Position numbers and translations under genes: made by a program | Notes under the pieces: model-generated | Told to the model about the DNA's origin: nothing | Seen by the model: only the letters and a program-made list of their open reading frames with translations | Databases searched by the model: none | Part shown: positions 12,111 through 22,346 of the stretch, piece by piece | Layout of the letters: the number at the start of each line of letters is the position of its first letter | Position numbering within the stretch: the first letter of the stretch is position 1 | DNA from: Antedon mediterranea | Taxonomy: Eukaryota > Echinodermata > Crinoidea > Comatulida > Antedonidae | Direction of reading: 5' to 3' | Length of the DNA stretch: 64,000 nucleotides | NCBI RefSeq assembly: GCF_964355755.1 | Contig: NC_092680.1 | Coordinates: 19,753,001 to 19,817,000, forward strand

Positions 12111-12544
12111 TATTTTAAATACAGTCAACTCTATCAATACCTTGGGGCTGGCATAATATGTCTGGTGTACAGAATATGTTTTACTTTTAGTGGTGGAGTA
12201 AATACAAATTTGGGACTTTTTGGCCCTCAAGAAATGTCTGGTTTTTAAAGAGTTTCTTGTTTTCGTATTCAGAGAATAGTCTCTCTACATGGTATTACCA
12301 ACATCTTATATCATCCTAGCTATCAATTTGATTTTAAAAGATTGCATGCATTGTAAATTTTCAAATGTAGGGGCCTACTTTTTTTTGGAATATATGATGC
12401 TGGTGTGTGATGATTTTTTTTTAAAGGAAAGTTACTTTTTACAATAATCCTTAGCATTTTGTTTACCTCATATTTTTTTGTATTCGTCTGTAATTTTTTT
12501 TTTCTTTGCTGAAATTTAATAAATAAAATCCAATTCATTTCCAG

Positions 12545-12660
12545 CAATGGTTCCTTCCAACAGTAACAGGCCAACACTACAGGGGAGTAAACAACAGCCA
12601 CTTTATCATCTGTTATTTGAGTTTGTCAGTAACACATATAAACATAGCTTCCTGTGCTAA
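12545..12660 (+). CDS. Candidate exon, product not recognised
   Basis: A pyrimidine-rich tract and TTTCCAG precede 12545. An open frame from ATG 12547 runs 37 codons to TAA at 12658. It begins MVPSNSNRPTLQGSKQQ and is followed by PLYHLLFEFVSNTYK. Base composition is richer in G and C than the flanks. No domain is recognised, and no partner exon with matching phase was established. It may be a chance open stretch; the acceptor is the best argument for it. Confidence 0.2.
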
Positions 12661-12865
12661 TTAGATGATAAACAACTTGCTAATTTAAAATGAAGGTTAT
12701 GCTGATCAGGTGTGAATGGGTACCAGATTCACTGGCTTGCCTCACCTTTGTCAGAGTTTCTTATTATTATTATTGGACCCTTTGTTGCCTGTTTTATACA
12801 GCAGTATATGATGTGGATAAATTATCTTTATGGTTGAAAAATATATTATACATTGCCTGCTTATA

Positions 12866-12900
12866 ATTCAATTCAATTCAACTTTTATTTCAGACAATTG
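12866..12900 (-). mobile_element. LINE-like tail
   Basis: On the - strand the sequence ends GTCTGAAATAAAAGTTGAAT followed by TGAATTGAATTATAA, a polyadenylation-like signal plus a short repeated pentamer. This is typical of non-LTR element 3' ends. The body upstream (to about 13080) has no recognisable coding sequence. Confidence 0.4.
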
Positions 12901-13147
12901 TTCATATGGTATAATACATTACAGAGAAAACAAAAAAGATGAAGGAGAGAGGACCAAAACTGTTATCTATTGGTATATAATGCCTCTCTCCATTTGTAGT
13001 ACATGTTTGAATCCATTAACAAATATTTATATATACAAATTAACATTCTGTTTTCGCTTTTCATTATTCTTGTAACAAATCGGTAAGTCGAAATCCTCAA
13101 ATATTCATAAAATTATGGAATATTGTTTTCCACAAACAAATTCCTAT

Positions 13148-13231
13148 TTTAAAGGCCCAACCCCTATTTTATAGGCCCTACCCCCTATTTTATAGGCCCA
13201 ACCCCTATTTTATAGGCCCTACCCCCTATTA
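13148..13231. repeat. Short minisatellite, about 20-21 bp
   Basis: Four units alternate between TATTTTATAGGCCCAACCCC and TATTTTATAGGCCCTACCCCC, giving a dimer of about 42 bp. No coding potential is seen. Confidence 0.85.
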
Positions 13232-13592
13232 TAAGATATTAGGATACATAACACTGCAGTAAATTCTGCTTGCAATTTTCCTACTACCTACCTTCCTACC
13301 TACCTAAAACTAGGAGTAGTAGATCAGTCAAATTATGACTGGATGCTTTGAGTGGTGTCATAAATATCAGGTGTAGCTTTAAATGAATCACTCTATACAT
13401 CATTTAGTTTTTAGTAGGCTTTTAATAAATTGCTTTTAATGTTGTCTTGTCTGATACACTACTCATATCATACACACTAATAGTGCACAATAAATAAAAT
13501 GTTCATTTCTAATGTCACCAATATTATACAGCCGGATATTACATTAGTTGCTGAGTGCTGTATATAACTCTTATTATTTTTTGTGTAGTCTT

Positions 13593-13710
13593 CCGGGAAT
13601 TGTCATGGACATGTGTCTGGAAAAACTGAAAAGTACTGAACATAAAAGAAAACTATACGACTGCTCGACCACCATCCCCCTCCCCCTCTTCATAGGGAGA
13701 CATTAAGTTC
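13593..13710 (+). CDS. Candidate exon, product not recognised
   Basis: TTTTTTGTGTAG precedes 13593 and gives an acceptor-like site. One frame then reads LPGIVMDMCLEKLKSTEHK and RKLYDCSTTIPLPLF before a stop at about 13708. It ends in a pyrimidine-rich CCCCCTCCCCCTC patch. Codon content looks protein-like, but no family is recognised and no donor is obvious. Chance is a real alternative. Confidence 0.17.
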
Positions 13711-13763
13711 AACATATGCAACAATGCATGGTACACTAATTCACCCCAAACCATACCTCAGCG

Positions 13764-13778
13764 CCCCCCCCCCCCCCC
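13764..13778. repeat. Poly-C tract (15 C)
   Basis: An uninterrupted run of C lies in otherwise AT-rich DNA. Length in the assembly may be unreliable. Confidence 0.9.
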
Positions 13779-14740
13779 ACAATAAATGATTGAAAGAATA
13801 CGTACAAGTACATGTTTTTGTCTGCTTCCTTCTGTATCAACTCTAAATGGCAGATCTAAATAATGATTTGAAGTGTATTTTTATATTAAATTTGTTAAAA
13901 AAATAACCATGTTTTAGCCAAGTAACCCGCATGGTTTACCGATTTGTATACACAAACAAAATATCTAAAGAGCAAATAGATACGTTCACTTTTAAACTAC
14001 AATAAACAAATTAAAACTATACAATATTCGACCCAAACAGCCTATAATAAAGTAAAATGTAAACTATACAAAAGAGTTGCTTCAATTAAAAATAAAGTAT
14101 TAGCACAAAGTAGATCATGGAGTGTAATTAGTCAATGCCCCACTCAAGGTGGTAATTTGTAATTAGATATTAATTATTATGTAATGATACAGACCAAACC
14201 ATCTATTTTCTTAACCTCCATGATACCAGGAAGGTGTAAATAACCTAATTTACAACTCCATAATAAATACAACTTCCTGATAATACATCCATACAGGATT
14301 GATTGATGAGTAGTATAGTGTCAATATAGTTGTAAGAAGAGTATGTATTTAGCCTAAAGCTATTCTTTGTAAACTCTTACTGGTCAAAGATTTAATTGTT
14401 TGTTCTGACTAATACTTTTGTAGTTTGCTTTTGTTACTGTAGGTGTTAAAACTGAAGAATACTCCAGTTCTCAGAAAATACTACCAAAACAGGTGTTAAT
14501 ATTAAATAGACTTACATGTTTTAACTTTAACTTTTAACTTCTTTTTTAAAACTTTAACTTCAACAAGGTTTCTTTGCTGTTTATTTATTTATTTTTATTT
14601 ATTTATTTTATTTATTTTTAGTTTATTTTTAATGTAAATTTTTACCGGTAGCTATTGCAGTAATTGTATGAGCAAGAAAAGCCTAAAATGAATACTGTAT
14701 GTATGATAGAATTGACAATCCTAAAATGTCAACAATATTT

Positions 14741-14860
14741 TATTTGATTTGATTTGTTCATAACAATAACAACAGAATACATAAAAATACAAAAAGAAAC
14801 AAAAAGCCAGGATTGTCAAAAGCGAACCCAATCACTGTTTAAAGACTTTCCTTTTAACAG
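14741..14860 (-). mobile_element. LINE 3' end
   Basis: On the - strand the segment reads through GACAATCCTGGCTTTTTGTT and ends with AACAAATCAAATCAAATAAA. A repeated CAAAT pentamer tail is typical of a non-LTR retrotransposon. The region from 14860 to 15225 may be more of the same element, but no RT motif is visible. Confidence 0.45.
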
Positions 14861-15225
14861 AAATAAAATATGATATAAATATAATATAGGCTAAATGACG
14901 GTAAAAAAAAATTTAAAAAGCGAAATAAAGAAAAAAATATTATTAAAAAAATTAAAATCTAAGACTCAACAATCAATGAATTTCTGTTTAATTTTGTATT
15001 GCAGCACGGAGGAAAAGTTGCAAACTGCAGATTGATAAAAACAACCATTTGATTTCGTATTTTTTTCTTTAAATCTTGGGCCATCATACTACATCTTCCA
15101 GTCCATATTATTCTAAAAACCTGTGCTGAGGCAGATCGGATGTGGGCATGGTTGTACAGAAATTGAGGGCTGTAGTTTCCACAAGCACATTTAGTAATAA
15201 GTAAACAAAACATGTTAACGATCAA

Positions 15226-17823
15226 AACAATTTAGGTCTGCTTTAACAGTTGTCACATGCCTAAAGCTTTGATCACACTGGAGGCTTTAAATTGGTCAAA
15301 TTAATCGTTGGCTAAATTGACCAAGAAAAGTGCAGTCTGAATACTGGCTACAGTTCCCTCATGGTTAAATTAAACAAGTCCAATGGTACTTTGCCGACTT
15401 GGACTTAATCATAATAAAACTGGGATTCAGCAAACTAGCATAGAACTAAACCAAAACAGCAGTAGTCATAGGCCTACAATGTCTATCATAATTAGTTTTA
15501 TTTGATAGAATACAGTGTATGGTATTAGTAAAAGCAATACATTTGTAGGCCTACTTTATTCAAAATGTAATCTTTTATATACCTTTTTCGTCAATAATAT
15601 TCATTATTACTCATTCTGCCCATTAAACACCTGATATATTGCGGAATTAAATGTTAATTTATCATCACATTTGTTACTAATCTTGCTTCCAAGCCGGCTT
15701 CCAAGTAACCAATTGTCAATGCTTGGATCAATTCACACTGGTTCAAGTCTTTAATTGCTTTTGCTAATTTTCACTTCTCTACTTCATGACTACTGAGTAA
15801 AGCTTAGAGCTTGTATTGGCTCTGTGCCAACTCCAACCATTACCATATTTGGGTATAAGTTATTTCTTTGTTCCTTATAGTGTGATGATGAGGAGTACAG
15901 TTTAATGAAATGTTGCTCTCTTACTCATCATATTTTGTGTAGTTTGAAAGGATTCTATAAATAGAATAATTGAATATTGTAATAGGGTTTTGATGAATAT
16001 TTTGTTATATTATTAATGTGTATACAACTTCAAGTATGACTCACTATAGTGATTCAATAACAACATTTTAGTAGAATTGAATGCAATAATACCAATAGCT
16101 GTGTTTATGGGCTAATTTCTTTATTGGATGTGATAGATTAGACATAAATTTTAAAAAACAACATAACCAATATTACTATATACCGTATATTATAATATTA
16201 AACTCCAAAGGCAAATTACAAAAAAAAAATACAATTCTATGAGTATCAGTGACTGGATCTCAAAATTAAATTATAAATAAACAAAAAGCTAAATCAAAAC
16301 GATAACAGTCAAAAAGAAAAAAATACATGCCAAGCTTTCAGAAAACACTAATCCTTTGTCACGGCTAATTCGAATACTTATTCGAGAATTTAGGGGTTAT
16401 TTTCTGCTTTTTTCAGTCTGTGTAAACAAATTTACCATAATTACTAATAATAATAATTTATAATAATAGTAATTTATTTCGGAACTTCACTTTTGTAACA
16501 GTGGCACACTTCAAATTTTGAAGGTGCGTCCAACAAAAAATTATAAGAAGAAAACACAAAATAGACAAAAAATTAGGTAATCTTACTTAAACTACATACG
16601 GTAACATGTAATAAAACCCATTCATTCCCCTCCCTCCCCTTCTCCAAAAATAACAAGTACAACATATAAATTAAATACAGTACATGATTACTCTTAATCT
16701 ACAAAACCAATCACCACCACCCCCACCCCCCACCCACCTTACGTACAACGGAAATATATATACAACAACATTGACTTCCCCAAGTCTGTATTTATTGTAT
16801 GTTACCACAGTCAATGTTTCGATTTTTGTCTGAAAATACAAGCTTACAAATAGTATACGTATGAACTGCCATATGTGCAAAAATTATCTATTTACTAATA
16901 TTAAGTCGAAACTCTGTCTGGAACCCAGACTAGGGATATATATATACTATATAGTAAACTTGTTTATGCCGAAATGTATTATACTTATACTTACTGTATA
17001 ATTGTTTACAATGTATAAAAATACAATTGTATAAATACAATCGTAAGTTTGATTCTCAGTAATTAACGATGTTTAACTACTTCTATTTGATAATATAATT
17101 TGTTTCAAAAAAACTACATTAACGAAGACATATGTCACATTAATGTGATGTTGGTTTTCATGGATTTAACCTTGAGATTTGATGACTAATTATGAGTCAA
17201 TTCTCTCAACAAAAAGCTATGCTGGCTTATACTTCTAACTATATATGTTTTATTTAATCTATTAAACAAACCATTTTGACCATGAAAACTGCGATTCTAT
17301 TTCAGAATCGAAGTCATCCAATTATACTGGCTGTTTACATTAAAATACATATCACTCTAAAACAGTTATTATAAAAGTACTAAACATTGTTAATTGTATA
17401 TTTAATGTCTTGTTTAGTAATATGTTCTTTGCATGTGGCCTTGATAGAACACACCCTGAGGGAATAATGTGTATATGTGAATAAATAAAGTATTATTATA
17501 AAATCCAATAGATTCTCTAAGTACATACCTCCGCCTACTGTAAAATTCTCCTACATAAGATTTCTCCGGTAAAAAAAAAAAAAAAAATATTTGTGTGTGT
17601 CTTAATGCTATTTGTGATTTAGGCTAATTTCACTACAATCATGTGTATTGATGTAATGGTGTAATGGTTATGTAATAAGCCTTTCAATTAACAATAGCTT
17701 CAGTTGACTAACAATAGAACAGCAACGCAAAAATCAAACGAGTGAATTTGAAAAGAAATAGGTTTTTAAACTACTCGCATAAAAAAACGTGCACATTAAA
17801 TCAAATTATGTTTTAAAATTACA
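15226..17823. other. AT-rich non-coding DNA
   Basis: No gene is recognised. A (TAA)n-like patch at about 16441-16480 may be another retroelement tail. A C/A-rich run lies at 16705-16740. The segment 17430-17500, with CACACCCTGAGGGAATAATG and AATAAATAAAG, resembles a retroelement 3' end. Confidence 0.4.
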
Positions 17824-18094
17824 AATCACAATTTATAACTCTTGCCTCTTGTACAAAAATGAAGTTTTTTGGACAAGTAGTTCTCGAGAAAATGCAATTT
17901 CAGTTTACTTGTTACTTTAAGACTGCTGTTTAAAATTATTAATTTTCAGACTTGCTAGTGTTAAAAGATAGGACAGAAATTTCAAAAGCCGGTGAGGAGT
18001 TTTAAAGTAAGAAGTAAACTGAAATTGCATTTTCTCGAGAACTACTTGTCCAAAAAACATTTTTGTACAAGAGGCAAGAATTATATTTGTGATC
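17824..18094. repeat. Inverted repeat with arms of about 95 bp
   Basis: The left arm 17824-17920 and right arm 18001-18094 are nearly perfect reverse complements. They share CTTGCCTCTTGTACAAAAAT, GGACAAGTAGTTCTCGAGAA and AATGCAATTTCAGTTTACTT. The loop is about 80 bp. A transcript of either strand would form a long hairpin. No terminal target duplication was identified. Confidence 0.85.
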
Positions 18095-18407
18095 TTTTTA
18101 GGGCACTTTTTTGGTTGTTTTGTGGTTGTTCCTGTTTCATTTCTTTGTTTTACAACTTTATTGTGTTGTGCTCGAAATAAAATAAAATAAATATATCAAT
18201 TATTAGTTCTATAAATATATTTCAAAATGAACAATAAAAATAATTAATTGTATTTATAAATTTTGATCAAATGTTATATTCGAGTTGCTCTCATCATTAC
18301 ATAATGCTCTCATTATCTCTCACATGGACCTACAATTTCAAACATTACAAAATTGTTAGATAATGTAAAATCAAAATTCTCCATCCAGCTGGGTCTTAAA
18401 TAACGCT

Positions 18408-18505
18408 TTCTTTCTGAGGGCTGTTTGTGGCAGAGTTAGATTTGAACCAGACATCCGAGGATTGGTAAGCAAGCATTAACCAAGTTACCATATCGCTACC
18501 AGGCA
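18408..18505 (-). mobile_element. Degenerate tRNA-derived SINE head
   Basis: On the - strand there is a box A-like TAGCGATATGGTAAC, and a box B-like GGTTCAAATCTAACTC lies about 30 bases further on. The two are in tRNA-like order and spacing. The box sequences depart from consensus, so this is taken as an old SINE copy and not a tRNA gene. Confidence 0.45.
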
Positions 18506-18854
18506 TCGATGTCCTATTCTTACTTCCAGGTTTCTGCATCTCCTGTTACAATCTACGTCTGTAAATTTGCATTTCCTTTGAACTGTCAATACATTACTGC
18601 ACTGAAAGCTGAAGCAAAATCAATATCTTGTAAAGAACATCCAACTCATCATCAAATTAATTCTGTTGATTCATACAAAACAGAAGATAATTCAAAAGTC
18701 ATAGTGGCTTGATATTCTGTTTTTATTGGAAATAAATGAGTTTATAATAGTGGAATGTAAACTAGAAAAACATATATGAAAATAATGAAAGAAAATGGCA
18801 ATTATTTTTAAATAAAGAAATAATAAAGTAAGCATGTACTTCATTTCATTATTC

Positions 18855-19100
18855 AGTCCTTTTCAGTATTTAAGCTTGGTTCCCACTAGGACGCAAGCAT
18901 GTTGACCAATCACAAGCGACAGTTTGAATAATCCATCGCTTGTGATTGGTCAACTCACTTACGTTGCGTCTACGTCCTTGCGTTGCGTCCTAGTGGAAAC
19001 CAAGCTTTAGAAAATTGAAGAAAAAAAATTAAAATTGTGGAGACCAGAGTCAACCCAAGTGAACTATCATTGTAGCTGAGTCAGTTTGCCAAAATATCTT
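18855..19100. repeat. Dispersed repeat, partner at 58808-58920, split by a MITE
   Basis: ATTCAGT-C-TTTTCAGTAT before the MITE and GACCAGAGTCAACCCAAGTG plus TGTAGCTGAGTCAGTT after it match 58808-58915 in the same order. There the intervening foldback element is absent. This gives an empty-site comparison for the insertion at 18873-19006. Confidence 0.75.
18873..19006. mobile_element. Foldback MITE with TTA target duplication
   Basis: The ends AGCTTGGTTCCCACTAGGAC and its near-perfect reverse complement are flanked on both sides by TTA (18870-18872, 19007-19009). The interior holds a second perfect inverted repeat, GTTGACCAATCACAAGCGA with its complement, so the whole element folds into one hairpin. 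A 3-bp TWA duplication fits PIF/Harbinger-type mobilisation. Confidence 0.85.
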
Positions 19101-20499
19101 ATTTTGGTAGGTACAAGCAATATTGAGAATTTATTTTATATTTACTTTAAAATCAATAAATTGGTGTACAAAAAAAGTGGATTTTTTTTAGTGATTAATA
19201 ATTAATAATCTATCTGTTGGAGTGACAAATGAAATTTTAATCTTGATAAAATCTACTAACTATATTTAATTGTATGAAGAATGCCACAAGATATTCTTTT
19301 TATCATTATCGTCTCTCCATTGAAATAGAGTTGATGTTATTGCAACAAAAATAAAACATGGCCGATTTCAAACGTGACTGATTTCAAACATGACCGAGAT
19401 CATCATAGAAGAATCTCTATCTTAGATTTAATATTTTAACATTTACAAAATTTACTTCAAACATAGTTAATTTTATCAGGGCTTCATTTTATTGTTGTTT
19501 TGTTTCACGGTATAATACCCATAACAATTTATGACTATCTAATTAATATCAATTTATTGTAACTGCATTAGTATTAATTAGACTAAACCTTGAAATAGTG
19601 TGAATTGATTTTGATTACTACTAATTTAAAATAACTATTTTACAAGGACAGATCTGTATCATTGGTGTTTAAATTAATTGGTCTGTCAGGAAATCGGCCT
19701 ACTAGTTTTTGTTGTTCTGAAAAGGTATGCACCCCTACTGCTAGGAAGGTTCCAACCACCAGTAGCAATGCCAACAACATTGGGCCTACCAAGTGGCAGT
19801 GGCAACCACCAGTAAGAAAAAATAAATCAAAATGTTAACAACTATACATCCATAAGTTAACCAATAATGGCACATGTCTTCATAATGGTAATCTAGCATA
19901 GATATCTAGAACCATTATGAGAGTGGCAACCATCAACCACAATGTCTACAACCAGTCATCTAAATTGCAATAGAAGTTAAACCCCTGCCACCCACCCATT
20001 CCAAAGAGGTCTTGGGTGGTGATGCGATGAACAATATTTTTTACACTGGCAATTACTATGGCCCGTGCTCATACTAGAAAAAATTGTAGATAGCAATAAT
20101 TAACTAAGCGGTAGGACAAGTAGGTGGAGAAGGGTTCAGTTTTCTGTACTATTGAAGACAAATAAGTTTCATTTCTCTTGCGGAAATAATCAGTAGTCGT
20201 AAATTTACTTTACAAGAGTAGTGCTTGGGACATGCACTTTCCCCTTTTGACAGATACAATTTTTTTTTTTTTTAATTAAAAAAATAGACTTTTTTATATC
20301 TATTTTTAACAGACTTCTGGCCATTGATTTAAAGATTAATAGTGGATGTGTTTATCTTTTTATGAGAGAGGTTTAACAAATAATTTTTCCTCTATCCTAC
20401 GATTTTAAAGTATTCACTTCCTAATAGTTTCCATTAATAGGCAGTATTTAAAAATAGTATTAACATAAAAATAATGTTTTTAATCAAAAAGTATTATAG
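19101..20499. other. Non-coding DNA
   Basis: No gene is recognised. A GC-richer patch at 19710-19820, with repeats of GGCAACCACCAG, is open in one frame, but the repeats explain this better than coding. The remainder is A/T-rich. Confidence 0.45.
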
Positions 20500-22099
20500 C
20501 GCCCTCTGTTGTTTATCAACTTTTTGTTCGTCTCGCGTTCAAAGGAATTGTTTGCTATTTGTGCACGGTGTATAAAACAATGTCCGTTGTTGTCCAATAA
20601 TAACAGAAAAACTTCAAATATATAACAAAAACCACCAATAAATCAAATGTTCACGATAAAGGATAACTAGAACTATATGTGTGCCGCTGTTCAAAAAGCG
20701 TTTTCCGAATAAATTATTATTATTTACCTCGCGACAGTGATAATTGATCATATTTTCATATAGCATATCGCGAGTTGCAAAAATACTGAAATTAGTTTTT
20801 AGCATGGTTTTTAGGTTACTCGCTTTTTAACAACGCATGTTTTATACAAATTTTTTGGTAAAGTTAATGTTGATAGGAGAGTTTCTGTGCGCGAGGTGGG
20901 GGTCATGCGAGAGGGGTTAATTTACGGCTTGCTTGTGAGGGGAGGGAGAAGAAGATAGATACCATGCCATGATTGGAGAATTGTATACGCCAGCAGCGTC
21001 GTGGATGTTTTATGAATGATAAACAACTTATGAAAAAACAGACTTTTCGCGAACAATAGATAGTTTCGTTCTTTGTGTCGTGTGTAGACACCTGCTTGGT
21101 AGCAGCCAATCGTTTCTCAGAACGCACCCGAGCGTGACGATCTAAAAAAAAGAAAGGAAGGGCTGTAAAAATATATATGTACATAATCTTTCCCGCCAAA
21201 TTTGCATAAAAATACTTGACACTTTTCAATATTTTGATGACATACAGGGCAACCCAATTTAAGTATTTTAATTGATTTTTTACGTTAATAAAATCACCCG
21301 TTGCTGTATCTGGTTGCTCTGATATGAATCTATCTGTCAATTTAATGCAATAGGGCAGCACATTGAAATAAAACACCTGGCAGGTCAAGGAAGGAGAGGG
21401 AGAAGAAATGTTGGCATGGGGTGGTTGGAGAAGGGTGGTTATTTAATGATGTCTCCCCCCCCCCCCCCCCCCCCCCGTGGTTATTCTGTATTGTTCGTTG
21501 GCAGGTCACCGTCGCCGTTTTTGTAATACAGTAATACATTAATTAATATAATCAATGATTACCGACGCCGTGACAAAAACACTTTGACCTAAAATTGAAC
21601 CTATAGGTCTGCCTCTATGTATAGAATATATATAATTCGACCTTGGCTAAACATTAACCATGTCGTCACTACTGTAAACTGGTTCAATGTTGATTCCAAA
21701 AACGCTCTGAAATTTAAACAAAAATGAAATTGGTTAGAGAAATAATGAAGTACTTGATGGAAAAAAACGATGTTTTTATTTCGAATGTATGTAAAGACAG
21801 ATAAAAGGTATAGAATCCATTTTTATTATAGTTATATTATAATGGTAGGGCATAAAGAAACATTTCATATTTATTACGTCACACAAGCTTTGTATCGTGG
21901 ACTCGACGATAAAAAATTATACTGTTATATACATAATAACACTACTGGTTCAGGACAAAGAACCAACAAAATAACTAAAATACTACACTGGCAGAAAATG
22001 ATGCAAATTTTAAGCATCTACACAGCGTGTCTTTTCATTTGGCGCTTTACACGGCAGGTGGTGCATATGTTTAGTAAAACCACACCTTTTATATTATCA
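20500..22099. other. Upstream flank of mex3, locally GC-richer
   Basis: The segments 20500-20600 and 20880-21140 have more G, C and CpG than the window average, including CGCGAGGTGGGGGTCATGCGAG and GAACGCACCCGAGCGTGACG-like stretches. Purine-rich runs lie at 20938-20960 and 21390-21440. No coding exon was supported. The proximity to mex3 makes these candidate distal regulatory DNA, which is inference only. Confidence 0.35.
21455..21476. repeat. Poly-C tract (22 C)
   Basis: An uninterrupted C run, preceded by GATGTCT and followed by GTGGTTATT, lies about 0.9 kb upstream of the mex3 start codon. Its exact length is likely to be unstable or misread. Confidence 0.9.
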
Positions 22100-22215
22100 A
22101 GAGCCAATGAAAGCTTGTTCAGCAACCACGTGTTGTTTTGAGCGATTGGTTTTTGTTGCATCTAGTAAAGATGACGTCACCCCGCGCCTATTTTATTGAA
22201 CTACGAAATACCATT
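22100..22215 (+). promoter_or_regulatory. Probable mex3 core promoter
   Basis: A cluster of well-known promoter motifs lies just upstream of the inferred 5' UTR. These are CCAAT at 22104-22108, an E-box CACGTG at 22127-22132, an inverted CCAAT (ATTGG) at 22145-22149, a perfect CRE TGACGTCA at 22172-22179, and a TATA-like TATTTTATT at 22189-22197. Between 22200 and the start at 22347 there is no other ATG. The transcription start is inferred to be near 22215-22230. Confidence 0.55.
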
Positions 22216-22346
22216 CAAAGTGTAGTGCAGTTGTAGTTAGCGACAAGGCGTAGTGCTTGGTCGTGATTGTACTCCGAGAACACAAGAAAACAAGGCAGAA
22301 TAGATATATTTTTATACTCGAATAATTTTTACAAACCTTTCCTGAG

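Noticed and set aside
19710-19830. GC-richer open stretch VPTTSSNANNIGPTKWQWQP
   Set aside because: Internal repeats of CAACCACCAGTA explain the open frame and the composition; no acceptor or donor in phase was found.
20903-21539. Two long - strand open frames (161 and 65 codons) upstream of mex3
   Set aside because: They include translated homopolymer (a Gly run from the 22-C tract) and low-complexity sequence. No splice sites or family resemblance were found; a locally GC-richer composition explains them.
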